64,000 nt of DNA. Source: Cercis canadensis (lineage: Eukaryota; Streptophyta; Magnoliopsida; Fabales; Fabaceae). The notes beneath the pieces were generated by a model. It was given only the letters and a program-made list of their open reading frames with translations, was not told the DNA's origin and searched no databases. Position 1 is the stretch's first letter. Each line of letters begins with the position of its first letter. Where the stretch lies: NCBI GenBank assembly GCA_003255065.1, contig QAOA01008374.1, positions 363,570 to 427,569 of the forward strand, in the 5' to 3' direction. Below are positions 1 through 10,948 of the stretch, piece after piece. Made by a program: the position numbers and the translations under genes.

Positions 1-2
1 TT

Positions 3-100
3 TTTTTTTAAAATGAGAACACTTTTGTGGCTCATATGGAGTGTCTAGTAGGGACACTCCGCGGGGACCACAGAGTGTCCAATGGGTCCTCTAGCCTTCG

Positions 101-134
<34 letters not shown>

Positions 135-270
135 AAATAAGAACACTTTGTGGCTCTTGTGGAGTGTCCAGTGGGAACACTCCATGGCTCTTGTAGAGTG
201 TCCAATGGGGACACTCTATGGGGACCACAGCGCGTCCAATGGGTCCTCCAACCTTCGAAAATGTTTTTTT
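3..270. repeat. Two-unit tandem repeat built of small hairpins
   Basis: Two related units (about 3-103 and 132-268) flank an (AT)n run. Each carries several copies of a motif of the form gtgtcc-N-gggacac, so AGTGTCC and GGACACT face each other and can fold into short hairpins. Both units end in the same ccttcgaaaat segment. There is an unresolved base (N) at 279. Repeat family unknown. Confidence 0.7.
103..131. repeat. (AT)n microsatellite
   Basis: About 14 uninterrupted AT units lie between the two tandem-repeat units. The short open frames read across it are artefacts of the repeat. Confidence 0.9.
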
Positions 271-499
271 ATTTTGTTNTAACTTAAATTTTCAAAAAAT
301 TTATAATAACATTAAAATTAGTAATTAGTAATAATACAATTTGTCCACTCCGAATACCAGTCACTTTCCTGTTGAAAATTGAATTATTGTCCTTTTCCGG
401 AACACTGAATCCAATCTCTCAGCCCCCAATCAGTCCCTAATCAAACCCTTTGAAAAGTTAGTGCCTAACTACTAAGTAGCTAGTACGTACAGAAGCTAA

Positions 500-1000
500 G
501 CTTCTCTCTCTCACTAACTCTGTCCCATCTCATAAATAAAATATCACACTCCCAAGTCCCAGGCCCTCGTAGGCTCGTAGTCCCCTCTTCCGTCTCCCAT
601 CTTCCAATGTGCGGCGCTTCCTCCGTCGGCGGCGTACGACCCACCATTTCAGGGCCCAAAGTAACATCAACAGTTCAACACCACCCACGCTTAGCCTTTG
701 CCGTAAAGAAAACCCTCTAATTTCATTTCATTTCATTTAGAACACCAACCCTAATAATTTGTTCTGTGTTGATGGTCCACTTCACTTACTATATATACCA
801 AAAGAAAGCAAGAGCAGTGCAGCTAGTGTACTTCACTCTATAGACTCTTTCTGTCTCAACCTCCCTCCTATTCTCTTTGAATTTCGTGTGTGAATTATTG
901 CTACCTTTTCTTCCTCTTCTCCTACCTTTTCCATTCTTGGGTTTCGTTTAGCTCAACCCACCTTCCTTTCTTTGCATCTTTTTATCAAGCTTTGCTTTTA
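500..1000 (+). promoter_or_regulatory. Promoter-like segment with TATA box and pyrimidine-rich leader, no gene recognised
   Basis: A CG-containing stretch (590-640) is followed by a TATATATA box at 790-797 and then a CT-rich stretch (840-990) of the kind seen in plant 5' leaders. A 37-codon frame starts at 607 and stops at 720, but it lies upstream of the TATA box and matches nothing I recognise. No coding exons were found in the following 8 kb, so this may drive a non-coding transcript, be a relic, or be chance. Confidence 0.3.
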
Positions 1001-1985
1001 TATTCTGCTACATAATGGCCAATTGGCCATGGTGTTTTCCTTTTGAATATTTGAACCTACTATTGTTTTTAACGTATTAGAGGGCCCTGTAGTTCACCAC
1101 CACACACGTTAATATTTTGAAAAATGATGGTTATACTTATAATTAGACACTTGTTATTATACGTACTAAGTGTAAAAAATTCAAACCATAAAACAATCCA
1201 ATGACATTGGAACTTGGAGCTACACATGTCTATTTTTCCTGCTTTATTATGTGGGACTGAGCTCTCTAACCTTATTCTGTGTTGTCTATCAATGAATGGG
1301 AAATCATGGGCTATCTTAATCTGGTAACAAGATTGTGCCCTGTCCTATAGGCCCACCCCATTATAGATATGAGATTATGATATCAATTATATTTTGATCA
1401 ATGACTAATCCTAGGTTAATTTAGTGTATCCTACCGTTATTATATTCATTTCACATCATAACTTAGATATTGCTTATCTCGAATCTTCTGTAGACAATTC
1501 ATGCGCTCGTGGGACTGGGGATGTCACCTTCTAGCTATCCAACAATTAATATGCCAACATTTGTATACCCAGAAAAATGGAATATACAAGTATTCTACTG
1601 TATATTCCCTCCTCATCATTAGAGAGATACTAGAGAGAGATGGAAAATACGAGAGAAAAATGCATAGACTTTATTTCATGTTACCCTAAGCACAACTAAT
1701 TAATAGAGAGAATGCTTGAGCCGAAAGGCTAAGGAAAATTTTAGATTTTGAGGAGAAAAAGATAGTTTTATTCTTTTAAGATACTAAGAATTTAAGAGAT
1801 TGATAAATTGCTTCAACTACAATTAATGAATATCCTAAATATTGTTAAGCCTTCTAACTCGGTTATTCTCCAAAACTAATAAAGATCACAATAACTAGAT
1901 ATATCTTTTTGAGTTATGCAGGTATGCTGGCTTCAAATTTTTGGGAATTTATTTTCAAGCCTTTCAAGGGAAAATTATATATTTA

Positions 1986-2214
1986 AAAAGTCATTATTTT
2001 TACACCTAATTTTATTAATGTCACATTTTATTTTATAAATTAATTTACTATAGAAAGTTTTTTTGTTAATTGTAAAAATATTCATTTAATATAAAAAAAT
2101 TTAGTCAAAGTTAAAAACTTTTTATATTAATTAAATATAATTTATTCTATATTATATTTAGACATTACATAAAATGTGTCATTAATAACATAAAGTGTGA
2201 AAATAATAGCTCCT
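1986..2214. mobile_element. MITE, 229 bp, 8-bp target-site duplication
   Basis: The ends are inverted (outer part tcattatttttacacc; the other end reads gctattattttcacac on the opposite strand). The element is flanked by perfect copies of tatattta at 1978-1985 and 2215-2222. It belongs to the same family as the copies at 45216-45449 and about 37737-37983, sharing the internal attttattaatgtcac segment. No coding capacity, so a non-autonomous DNA transposon. The superfamily is not settled. Confidence 0.75.
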
Positions 2215-3300
2215 TATATTTATGCTCAAGTAAAAATATTAAAACCAAGTCCAAAAATTATATAGTTCAATTATTTTAAGATTGAAGAAATTTTCGTTAT
2301 TGTAATTCAATTATAGACCTGATTCTAGATTGTTACACCTAATCATGAACTAAAATTGAACATACTATGGGTTTGATCCAAAACGAGAACATTGTTTGAT
2401 GCCCACTTTAAGGGGTCAAAGATATGGTGATTGATATGTCATGCTCAAGTCAAATTAAGTCCCCCGCAGTGGTGCTGGTGCTCTTAATCAAATATTCCAC
2501 TGAAATCGCATTTGAAACATAGCAAGATGCGAATCCATATCTTTTGTTCAAGTGGGATCTTCGTTATACCATCTCTAAACTTCATTATCATCCACTCAAT
2601 GAATTTCCTATAAATGTAGCAAACATTGATGGAAATTTAACTTGGACCCTTGTTGGTGAAGGAATGAATGGTTTCTCTCCCCTTGCTTCCTCACTTGTGT
2701 ACTTTGGTCCCATCTCATCATGTCCTCTTTGATTTTCCTCAAATTTTGCTAAGCCTACAAACTCCTCCAACATAAATACATGTAGATGCAGATAAATTAA
2801 AATAATAATGCTTCTTTACACTAGTTGCAACCACTCATATGGTAACATATAAGCAATATAAAACAAAAAATCAAGTGAAGGTCAATAAAATATAGATTGT
2901 AAAACCCTTTTCTTCCTTTCTTTGAAGTTATACTAGTTATACACCATCTTATATTCACACTTTCATAATTTCTAACTATATTAAAACTTTCATCTATCAA
3001 CTTGGACTAACTTTATGAGCGTGCAAGTAGATTTTTTCTTTCGTTTTTTTCTTTTCTTTACAAGCTCCTATCTAATTTGTACACTCAAGTATGATAAGGA
3101 ACATAAAGTGATAAACATAGAGGAAATCAAAGAGTATTAATTAATATTAAATTAGGTAATTAACTTGAAGTTTGAGAGAATGACAAATTATATTAGCAAG
3201 AAATAAAAAGGACAGACTATGGGATATTATATAGAAAGGAGTCACTTCGGGATCCAATCTCTATTTAAGACCGAGTTTTTGGATTTCAGGGAAGCTTTTG

Positions 3301-3713
3301 TTGGCATTTTTATACAAATGATACACTTTCTTAAAAAATTTATCAATATAGAACAATTCTAAAATATTTTATCAATATATAACATTTTATAATAAAATAT
3401 TATTTTATTATCATACAAGGCTAAATTCATCAAATTCTAACTGGCAAAATACTTTAAAACATGTTAAACCCCATTTGGGTGTATCCCTTTTCGTCGAATG
3501 GGGTTTGGCGAGTCTCACATGTCATACTAAATCTACCGGTTGGGTTTAGCGTGTTTTAAAAGATTTCGCCAATAAGTATTTGGTAAATTTAGCCTTGTCT
3601 AATAATAAAATAATATTTTATTATAAAGTGTCTTATATTAATAAAATACTTTAAAATTGCTTCATATTAATAATTATTTTAAAAAATATATATTATTTGT
3701 GTAAATTAGCCAA
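3301..3713. mobile_element. Long-TIR MITE, 413 bp
   Basis: The left arm (3301 to about 3475) and right arm (about 3540-3713) are imperfect reverse complements over about 170 bp, ending in TTGGC and GCCAA. The direct repeat cttttg flanks it at 3295-3300 and 3714-3719. The unpaired centre is only about 70 bp, so a transcript would fold into a long hairpin. No open frame of note. Confidence 0.75.
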
Positions 3714-4523
3714 CTTTTGTTAGTGAGGTTCATAGGGTGTCAAAAGATGCAAGTCGTATTAGTATCCATCTCTTGATTTTCTTTTGGTGAATATGTGGTT
3801 GTTGGAGGATATTAATCTTCCTCTAAAACTTCTTCTCCTCCTATCCCCTCTCATTTAATGCAGTTCTGTCCCATTTCATTATGTGTACTTTCAGATATAA
3901 ATTGCAAGGTTGACCCACCAAAAACAAGTTAATTAGACATAGAGAACGAAAAGCACTCATGTAAAGTAAATCTCGCCCTAGTTTGGTAAACAAAGTTAAT
4001 CAAGATCAAGTTCATCTGCTCCTGCCATTATGAGTATATGAACCATTAATTAATTGAAACAGCGAGTGAGTGAGTAGTACTATTGGGTTATTTCAATTTT
4101 CAGGCTCCAACATTAGGTTTCAGAATAAATTAGGAACTGCTAGTAATTATTGTGATTTTCAACTGCAGAACTGCTATTTTCTTTTGCTGAACGTAATATC
4201 CTAGTGTTAATGATGAAATCGTGGTCCTTCTACCATGGGACCAATCCATGCACAGACAACTTTAATCTCACCTCTCCTCTCTCTTTCTCTGTTACTCCCT
4301 GATTCAGCTGTGACTATGTGTTGCTGTTAGTAGTAGCTGCTGATAATGTACCACTACCCCTTTTTGGTGCAAATTTGAGTGAAAGGTGGGCCTAACCTCA
4401 ATCCTGTACTATGTATAGGTTTCAAGTTCAGAGTCTATACAAAACAAAAAAGGTGAATTCTATCCTACATCACCTTGAATAGGTGAGATAAAAAAAAATT
4501 GACTGAAAATTTAAAACAGAACA

Positions 4524-4642
4524 AACTTTTGATTTTAGTATCATCGCAAAAATATCAAAAAATTTAGTTAATAATTTGAGAATATGACTTATATTAGGTT
4601 CAATTTTTTAAGATTTTCGAAATAATACTAAAATCAAAAGTT
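4524..4642. repeat. Inverted repeat, MITE-like
   Basis: A 45-base left arm beginning aacttttgattttagtat is matched by its reverse complement ending at 4642, with a short AT-rich loop. Element ends and target duplication were not resolved. The surrounding 4460-4720 sequence (aggtgag on one side, ccacct on the other) may extend it. Confidence 0.5.
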
Positions 4643-6936
4643 CATTTTGCTCAAAACTCTCAATAAAATATTTTTTTTTTTATTTTTACCCCACCTACAA
4701 CCTCCAAAAAAAATAAAGTCATGTACTTTATATGTCAGCGACTCACTGTATTTATACAAACTGCTGGGTGAAGGAGGAGCTGAAGAACAGAACTTTAACT
4801 TGTGAATGTGAATTATTTGTTGTTCTGCTTCTACTTTCTGTTTTCTTTAGCATATCACTTTCGTTTCGGTTCACTGACTATCAAAAGAAAGCCAGTATAG
4901 AAAAGGAAAGGAATTTATAGGCATGGAACCCTCAAATTTGAATCCCACGGCAATTTAAAGCCTGTCACTCCATTTTCAATTTGGCATTAATAGCATTTTA
5001 GATTAAATGAAGTATATGTTGTTCAGTTTTTTGCTCGTCCTTTTCAATTGAAGTGTGAAAATTTCATGATCTTTATATAGTAGTTTCATTATAGTGGTCC
5101 TTTAGACGAACCTGGATCAAACTCAGACTCTCTCTGTCAATCATATTCTAAACTGTATCTTTCATCAACAAGCAGATACATCAAATGGAGAGTACTCACT
5201 CAAGTTGCATCAATATTAGACTCCATGACAAGTGTGTCTAACAACGTTTGGATAGAGAGAAATGAAAAAATAAAATAAAAAATTTAAGAATCTTATAAGT
5301 TTCGTGTTTAAATTTAAAGTTGTAGTTAAAAGAATAAAAAGAAAATTGAGAGATTTAGTAAAATCATCTCTCTTATTTAGGAGTTTTTTTAAAAAGAAAA
5401 AAAAATGCAAGAGGTGAAATAAAAGGCTTTTGCAACTAATAATGCCTCAAAATCCTTCTATATTCTATTTGTTTAGTTCCCTCAATTTGCAGTTTTCGGA
5501 ATTAATGATCTCTCTCTAGCTTTGTTCCTTTATCCATCCAAATAAGAATAAGAGAAGTTTTTATTTATCCCTTTTTTCGTATCCAATCCCTTCCATTCCA
5601 ACATTTTGAAAGAAGGGACCATAACGCTAGTCAACAAACATTAATGTGTTAATAGTAGGGGCAACATTATCCTACCTCACTAAGTGGTGATAGACTCACC
5701 CAACCCTCAATTGAGGGGTTTTATTGAGATCCAAATTCTAAAATTAATATTGTTACGAAAATTTTAAAAAATTGAGTCACTTAATTTGTGATAAAATAGT
5801 TAGTTCTCTGTAAAATGTATAAACAATACAAAAACGATACTGATACTGATATGATTGCTAGACATTTAACTATAAGGCAAGAATTTAAGGGTATTATTTT
5901 CAATCCCCATTTCAAACTTGGTCACAACAAACATTAATTATAGGGGACATTAAGAATGTGATGGGACAACAAAAATTTCTTATAATGGTTCAATGTATAT
6001 GCGTGAATCATAATTGAATAGATTTGTACGAGGAGTTTATAGTTTCTTCTTAAGAAGAAGAGTGGTTTTACTTATTGTAACACTCTTGAATTCATGCTTA
6101 TAATATAACCGTGGTAACTTTATGAGTTTTACAAGGAAGCAATCATCAACCTCTCCTACTTGTCCTCCTCATTTTTGGTAAAATATCACTTTTCAAGTCC
6201 TACCATTATGGTCTACATGAATTAATACCACTAATTGTCAACCACAAACTTCATAGCCCACCATCACTCCACAACTACATATTATCACGTACCATGACAC
6301 ACACATCATTCATCATTTCCCTTTTTTTATTAGATTCATAGATAACTAATAAAATTTTTGAATCCTTAAATCAGATTACAATCAACCAATGAAAATTCTT
6401 CTAAATATCTAGAGCTAATCAACTTAGGTAGCATTCTACTTATGGCATCAAAATACATAATAGAACTAACAAAAGGAAGGAAAAATCAAAAGTTTCAAAA
6501 GGTACATTTAAATCATAGGCAGCCTTTGCAATTCAAATTGGGGAATCTCCTGCAATAAGGCTCTGCATCGTTCAACTAGAGGGAAGAAGCTCATTTCCCT
6601 TTTTTATTAATTTTTTATTATAATTTTGAGTTTAAATACAAAATTTAAAAATTACGACTTCAATTTTATTATTTTATTTATTACATGACTTGCCTCCAAC
6701 ATTTTTAATCATATATTATTGACTTAATACACTTACATGTATCACTATCACATCATATTTCTTTCTTCCTTTTTTTTTTTTTTTTAAGTTTAGATCATAC
6801 CACATGCTCCTTCTTAATCATCTTGAAATACTTCAGTATTTTTTTATCCTTTTGTTTGTAATGTCAATATTATGAAAACAATATATGTGTAAATTTAATA
6901 TCTCAACATTTTTTTTAAGTCTTATGCATATTTTAT
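4643..6936. other. Gene-free AT-rich intergenic stretch
   Basis: I see no exon-like reading frames, RNA gene or element with defined ends. The block at 5650-5900 has the gagactcac / aaaaaattgagtcactta wording of the Mutator-like MITE at 8881-9240 and may be a decayed relative. Poly(A/T) tracts are common. Confidence 0.5.
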
Positions 6937-7440
6937 AGGTTTAAATATATTGTAGATTTCTGTAATTTGGACTAATTTTAAATCAGGTCTCTATAATTTT
7001 TTTTTTCTTTTTTAGGGTACTTATAGTTTCATTTTTTTTTAATCAGGTCCATGTCGTCAACCTTAGTTNATAAATCTGTCAGTTTAGTGCGGATATGGCA
7101 AATAGTTTGCCTATGTGGCAATAAAAAAAAATTGACATAGTGCCAAAATGACACAAAATTTGTCACCTCATTAATTTTTTTTATGTACTTTTTTAAGTTA
7201 AAATTTGATGAGATGACAATTTTTGTGTCGTTTTAACACCACGTTAACTTCTTTTATTGTCACATAGACAAATTATTTGCTATGTTAATACTAAACTGAC
7301 TAAATTATAATAGGGGGTGATAGCAAGGACTCAATTAAAAAAAAAATTAAACTATAAGAACTCCAAAAGAAAAAAAAATACTATAAAAACTAAATTCAAA
7401 ATTTGTCTAAACTACAAAGACTTGTGGTACATTTAAACCT
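6937..7440. mobile_element. Long-TIR MITE, 504 bp, 7-bp target-site duplication
   Basis: It starts aggtttaaat and ends atttaaacct, with arms that pair imperfectly over about 200 bp. The direct repeat attttat flanks it at 6930-6936 and 7441-7447. A second copy in the same orientation begins at 63678 and runs off the window. One unresolved base (N) sits at 7069. Non-coding. Confidence 0.8.
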
Positions 7441-7691
7441 ATTTTATATTAAACTAAGTAAAATTGACCTCATGTTGAGAAGGCATTTATAATATTTCAA
7501 AATTTCAAGAGTGGTATGGTATATAATAATTTATTCTATTAATTATTATATTAAACATTAATTTATTGTTAAGACTATAACGCACTATCTTTTGCTGTGT
7601 GGTTGGGGGGAGGGGATTTGGATCCGATCATGTAATTTGAATAATGTTGCTCATATCTGAGCCGTATATTCCATTAAAATTTATCTTAACC

Positions 7692-7906
7692 ATTAAATAG
7701 TAATGGTTTAGATGAACTTTAATAGAATGTATGACTCAAATCTAAACAACATTACTCAAGTCACATGACTGGATCCGAGTCCCAAGAGTAGGGGGAATNA
7801 TTAAATAGTAATGATTTAGATGAACTTTAATAGAATGTATGACTCAAATCTAAACAACATTACTCAAGTCACATGACTGGATCCGAGTCCCAAGAGTAGG
7901 GGGAAT
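7692..7906. repeat. Direct duplication joined by a single N (probable assembly artefact)
   Basis: Copy 1 (7692-7798) and copy 2 (7800-7906) are 107 bp each and differ at one base. The only character between them is an N at 7799. This is what an uncollapsed contig overlap looks like. Confidence 0.85.
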
Positions 7907-8099
7907 GAGAGGTAGAAATTGGTATTCATAGATATCCCTTGGTGAGATGTTGTGTTGGTAGTTGGTACAAGATCCTTATGGTGTACTAGTGAGATGTAGG
8001 AAAGACACCTTAACTAAAATATTGAATTCTGGATATTTGATTTTGGGGTATTTCACATAAAACTATTAAAAAATGCTAACTAATCAAATGCATTCTGAA

Positions 8100-8720
8100 A
8101 CTTTGAGTAAAGGTTATGAGAACTATTAACTACGTTGAAATAAAATTTGTTATATATTGTGCTCTAATTTATTTTTAATTCTAAAAATGTATACTGTGGA
8201 ATAAAAATAGTTTATCTCATTCCATAAATATCACATATATCATACCACAAAAGAAAATTTTCTCACATATTCTATTCTAATAAATTTGCGCCTTGTAGAA
8301 AAATTGTTCTAATTCATAGTATTTACTGCCTCTTACATTTATAATCATACACAACACTTTTGTGTTTTTTGGCCGTCAAATAAAAAAGTATCTAAAAAAA
8401 TTGAAAAAANACTTTGAGTAAAGGTTATGAGAACTATTAACTACGTTGAAATAAAATTTGTTATATATTGTGCTCTAATTTATTTTTAATTCTAAAAATG
8501 TATACTGTGGAATAAAAATAGTTTATCTCATTCCATAAATATCACATATATCATACCACAAAAGAAAATTTTCTCACATATTCTATTCTAATAAATTTGC
8601 GCCTTGTAGAAAAATTGTTCTAATTCATAGTTTTTACTGCCTCTTACATTTATAATCATACACAACACTTTTGTGTTTTTTGGCCGTCAAATAAAAAAGT
8701 ATCTAAAAAAATTGAAAAAA
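8100..8720. repeat. 310-bp direct duplication joined by a single N (probable assembly artefact)
   Basis: Copies at 8100-8409 and 8411-8720 differ at about one position (tagtattt versus tagttttt), with N at 8410 between them. Treat the true length of this locus as about 311 bp shorter. Confidence 0.88.
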
Positions 8721-8880
8721 CTATGATTCGAACTAAAATCAAAATCCCAACCTCATAGAATTATTATTTAGACTACTTAGGCTATATAGTCTGTATAGGT
8801 ATTTCTTTATCTAACAATATTATTTTATATAAGTAAATATGCTTAATAATTTTATTTTTTTGAGAGTCAATATCACATAA

Positions 8881-9240
8881 GGTGAGCATTATGCTACACC
8901 CCCTTTAGTTGGGAGGGTTTATGTGAGACTCACTCGATAATTTTAATGTCATTATGTAGATCTCAAAAAATTAAGTCACTGAGTATATGCATAACAAAAA
9001 GTTCCTTATAAAGTGTAAAAATTACATGATATAAGAAAACGTGTCAAAAAATAATTTTTTCAAGTTTACTTTTTTGTATGTTTTTTTATATTATGTCATT
9101 TTTACATGTTATAAGAAATTATGTATTTTATCACATATTAAGTAACTTAATTTTTTAATATTTTTACAATAACACAAAAATTATACTTTAAATTTCACTG
9201 AGTTCCACTAAATTAAAAAGGATGTAACACAACACTCACC
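8881..9240. mobile_element. Mutator-like MITE, 360 bp, 9-bp target-site duplication
   Basis: It begins ggtgagcatt and ends acactcacc; the two halves are imperfect reverse complements for about 170 bp. The flanks are atcacataa (8872-8880) and atcacgtaa (9241-9249), a 9-bp duplication with one change. That length is characteristic of Mutator-like elements. Related sequence ends lie at 28562-28863 and 32988-33261. Confidence 0.82.
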
Positions 9241-9739
9241 ATCACGTAAATATATATAAAGGTGATATTCTCCTTGCAAACTGAGAACACACCATAAAAC
9301 ACATCCACACTGAAAACTTGAGGTTTAAGAAAGTTACATTAAAAGGGGGAAATGAAAGGTGAACCCAAACTTCTATGCAATTGTTGACTATGAATAGAGT
9401 TTGGCACTTGTTGGATGTGTATATTATTTAGTGTAAGTCAAAAAAATGTTGGGATTTAAAGAAACAAAGTACAAACATTCCCCAGTTACTCACAGTAGCA
9501 CTAACTATATGAATAGCCCCACATATTTGACCATAGAAATTCCACTCACTTGAATGTAACACTCAAAATGTGACTTGTTTGGAAAATGGGAAAAGCTTCA
9601 GGAATTCAAAACTTCAATGAATTTAGGGACAAAAAACAAGATGATTTAATAAGGAAAAGGGCAAAGAGATGATAAAGAGAGGGAGACAGATAAAAAGGGT
9701 TGCAGAATTTTGAAGCTTTGGGAGAGAATCAAAGAGAAT

Positions 9740-10230
9740 GAGATCAAATGAGAGGGATGATGACGTCGTCAGGCACGCTACCACGCGCAAGCCTGAGTTT
9801 ACTGTTCTATTAAAACGCAGCGCATTGGGGGCTGATACCGTGCTGATAATAGTATTATAGTAATAGTGAAAGCTGTGGTTGTGTGTACTACCTGGCCACC
9901 TGCTACGCTTAAAACATATGTCAGGGACTCTCTTGTAATTGTCGGTGCGCAAAAAGATCTGATCCACCTGACCGCTTTGTTCGTTGTTGGCTTCGCCAGC
10001 AGAACTGAAATGGCAGTATTTTCCGACGTGGCATTTCCTTATAGGGTACTGGAATCGACCCCACATGACGTGGATACGGACGGTTCACGGGCTTATCCTG
10101 AACTAAAGTCAAACCCCACTTGTTATTCCTCACTCTCGCTTCGCCTGCCAGGGTGAGTAGTGGAGGATGGGAGTCGACAGGGCAGCAAGCAGGGTGGTTG
10201 GCGGTGGCTAATGGTAGTGTGTGGTGGTCA
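9740..10230. promoter_or_regulatory. CpG-retaining island with three ACGT cores, function unknown
   Basis: This stretch is visibly richer in G, C and CpG than the surrounding AT-rich DNA. It carries TGACGTCGTCA (9761-9771), GACGTGGC (10025-10032) and GACGTGG (10067-10073), all ACGT cores recognised by plant bZIP or bHLH factors. It is open in several frames, the longest on the minus strand from 10066 to 9623 (147 codons). None resembles a protein I know, and frames on both strands overlap. It could be a distal regulatory region, an unmethylated remnant, or a first exon of an unrecognised gene. Confidence 0.35.
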
Positions 10231-10747
10231 ATAATAAGTATTTTGATGATTTCAAATAGAAAAATATGCCCATGCCTATCATTCAACATTCACCTCCCTC
10301 TTAGGAATAATGATTTAGTGGAAATGTTGACATAAAAAATTACCCTTGAAAATATTTTTTTAAAAAAATTTATATCAAATATGAAAATATTACTTTCTTA
10401 AATCTACATTCCAAAAAAATATAAAAACATTTTGTCTTCCAAATGCCTTTAATACTTTCAAATCATAATCTATGAATGAATTTTAATCAATTTTGTAGAC
10501 AAGTTAGTTTACTTATTTTCCACTTATGTTTTAGAGAGAGAGAGAGTGTTATTTTCCACTTATGTTTTAGAAGAAGGACAAAATGCATTTCTTAACACAT
10601 AAAACGACGCACATTATACGCTCAACTTCCTTAAAAAATAGTAAAATATCAAAAGTATCATCATCAACTATGCTGCCAAATGCAACAAAGCATTGTTTGA
10701 TGCAAAATGCAGTAAAATACACTCCACCACCAAAGAACACAACATTT

Positions 10748-10931
10748 ACCAATAAGCATGTAAATCACTTGGTAAGAAGGTATTCTAGTTTAACAAAAAG
10801 TTTTGGGTTCGAGTCTTTAAGTATGCAGTTGTGTCTAGTGGAATAGCTTTGTCGCCTTTATGGTCATTTCTGGCTCAAAATTAAATTAGTCGGGTGAAGC
10901 CTGGACATCAATAAAAAACAAAACAAACAAA
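10748..10931 (+). mobile_element. tRNA-derived SINE (family A), 184 bp, complete
   Basis: Box A-like cttggtaagaagg and box B-like ggttcgagtct are followed by a non-tRNA body and an A-rich tail (aaaaaacaaaacaaac). It is bracketed by a perfect 16-bp target duplication aaagaacacaacattt at 10732-10747 and 10932-10947. The minus-strand element at 62106-62281 is the same family. The one at 36471-36654 is a more distant relative of equal length. Confidence 0.88.
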
Positions 10932-10948
10932 AAAGAACACAACATTTC

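Noticed and set aside
8100-8720. Recent tandem duplication as a biological event
   Set aside because: The copies meet at a lone N, as at seven other sites, so an assembly overlap is the simpler explanation.
9623-10066. 147-codon open frame on the minus strand (and overlapping plus-strand frames)
   Set aside because: No recognisable domain, overlapping frames of similar length on both strands, and the composition shifts to ordinary intergenic sequence half way. Kept only as part of the CpG-rich island.
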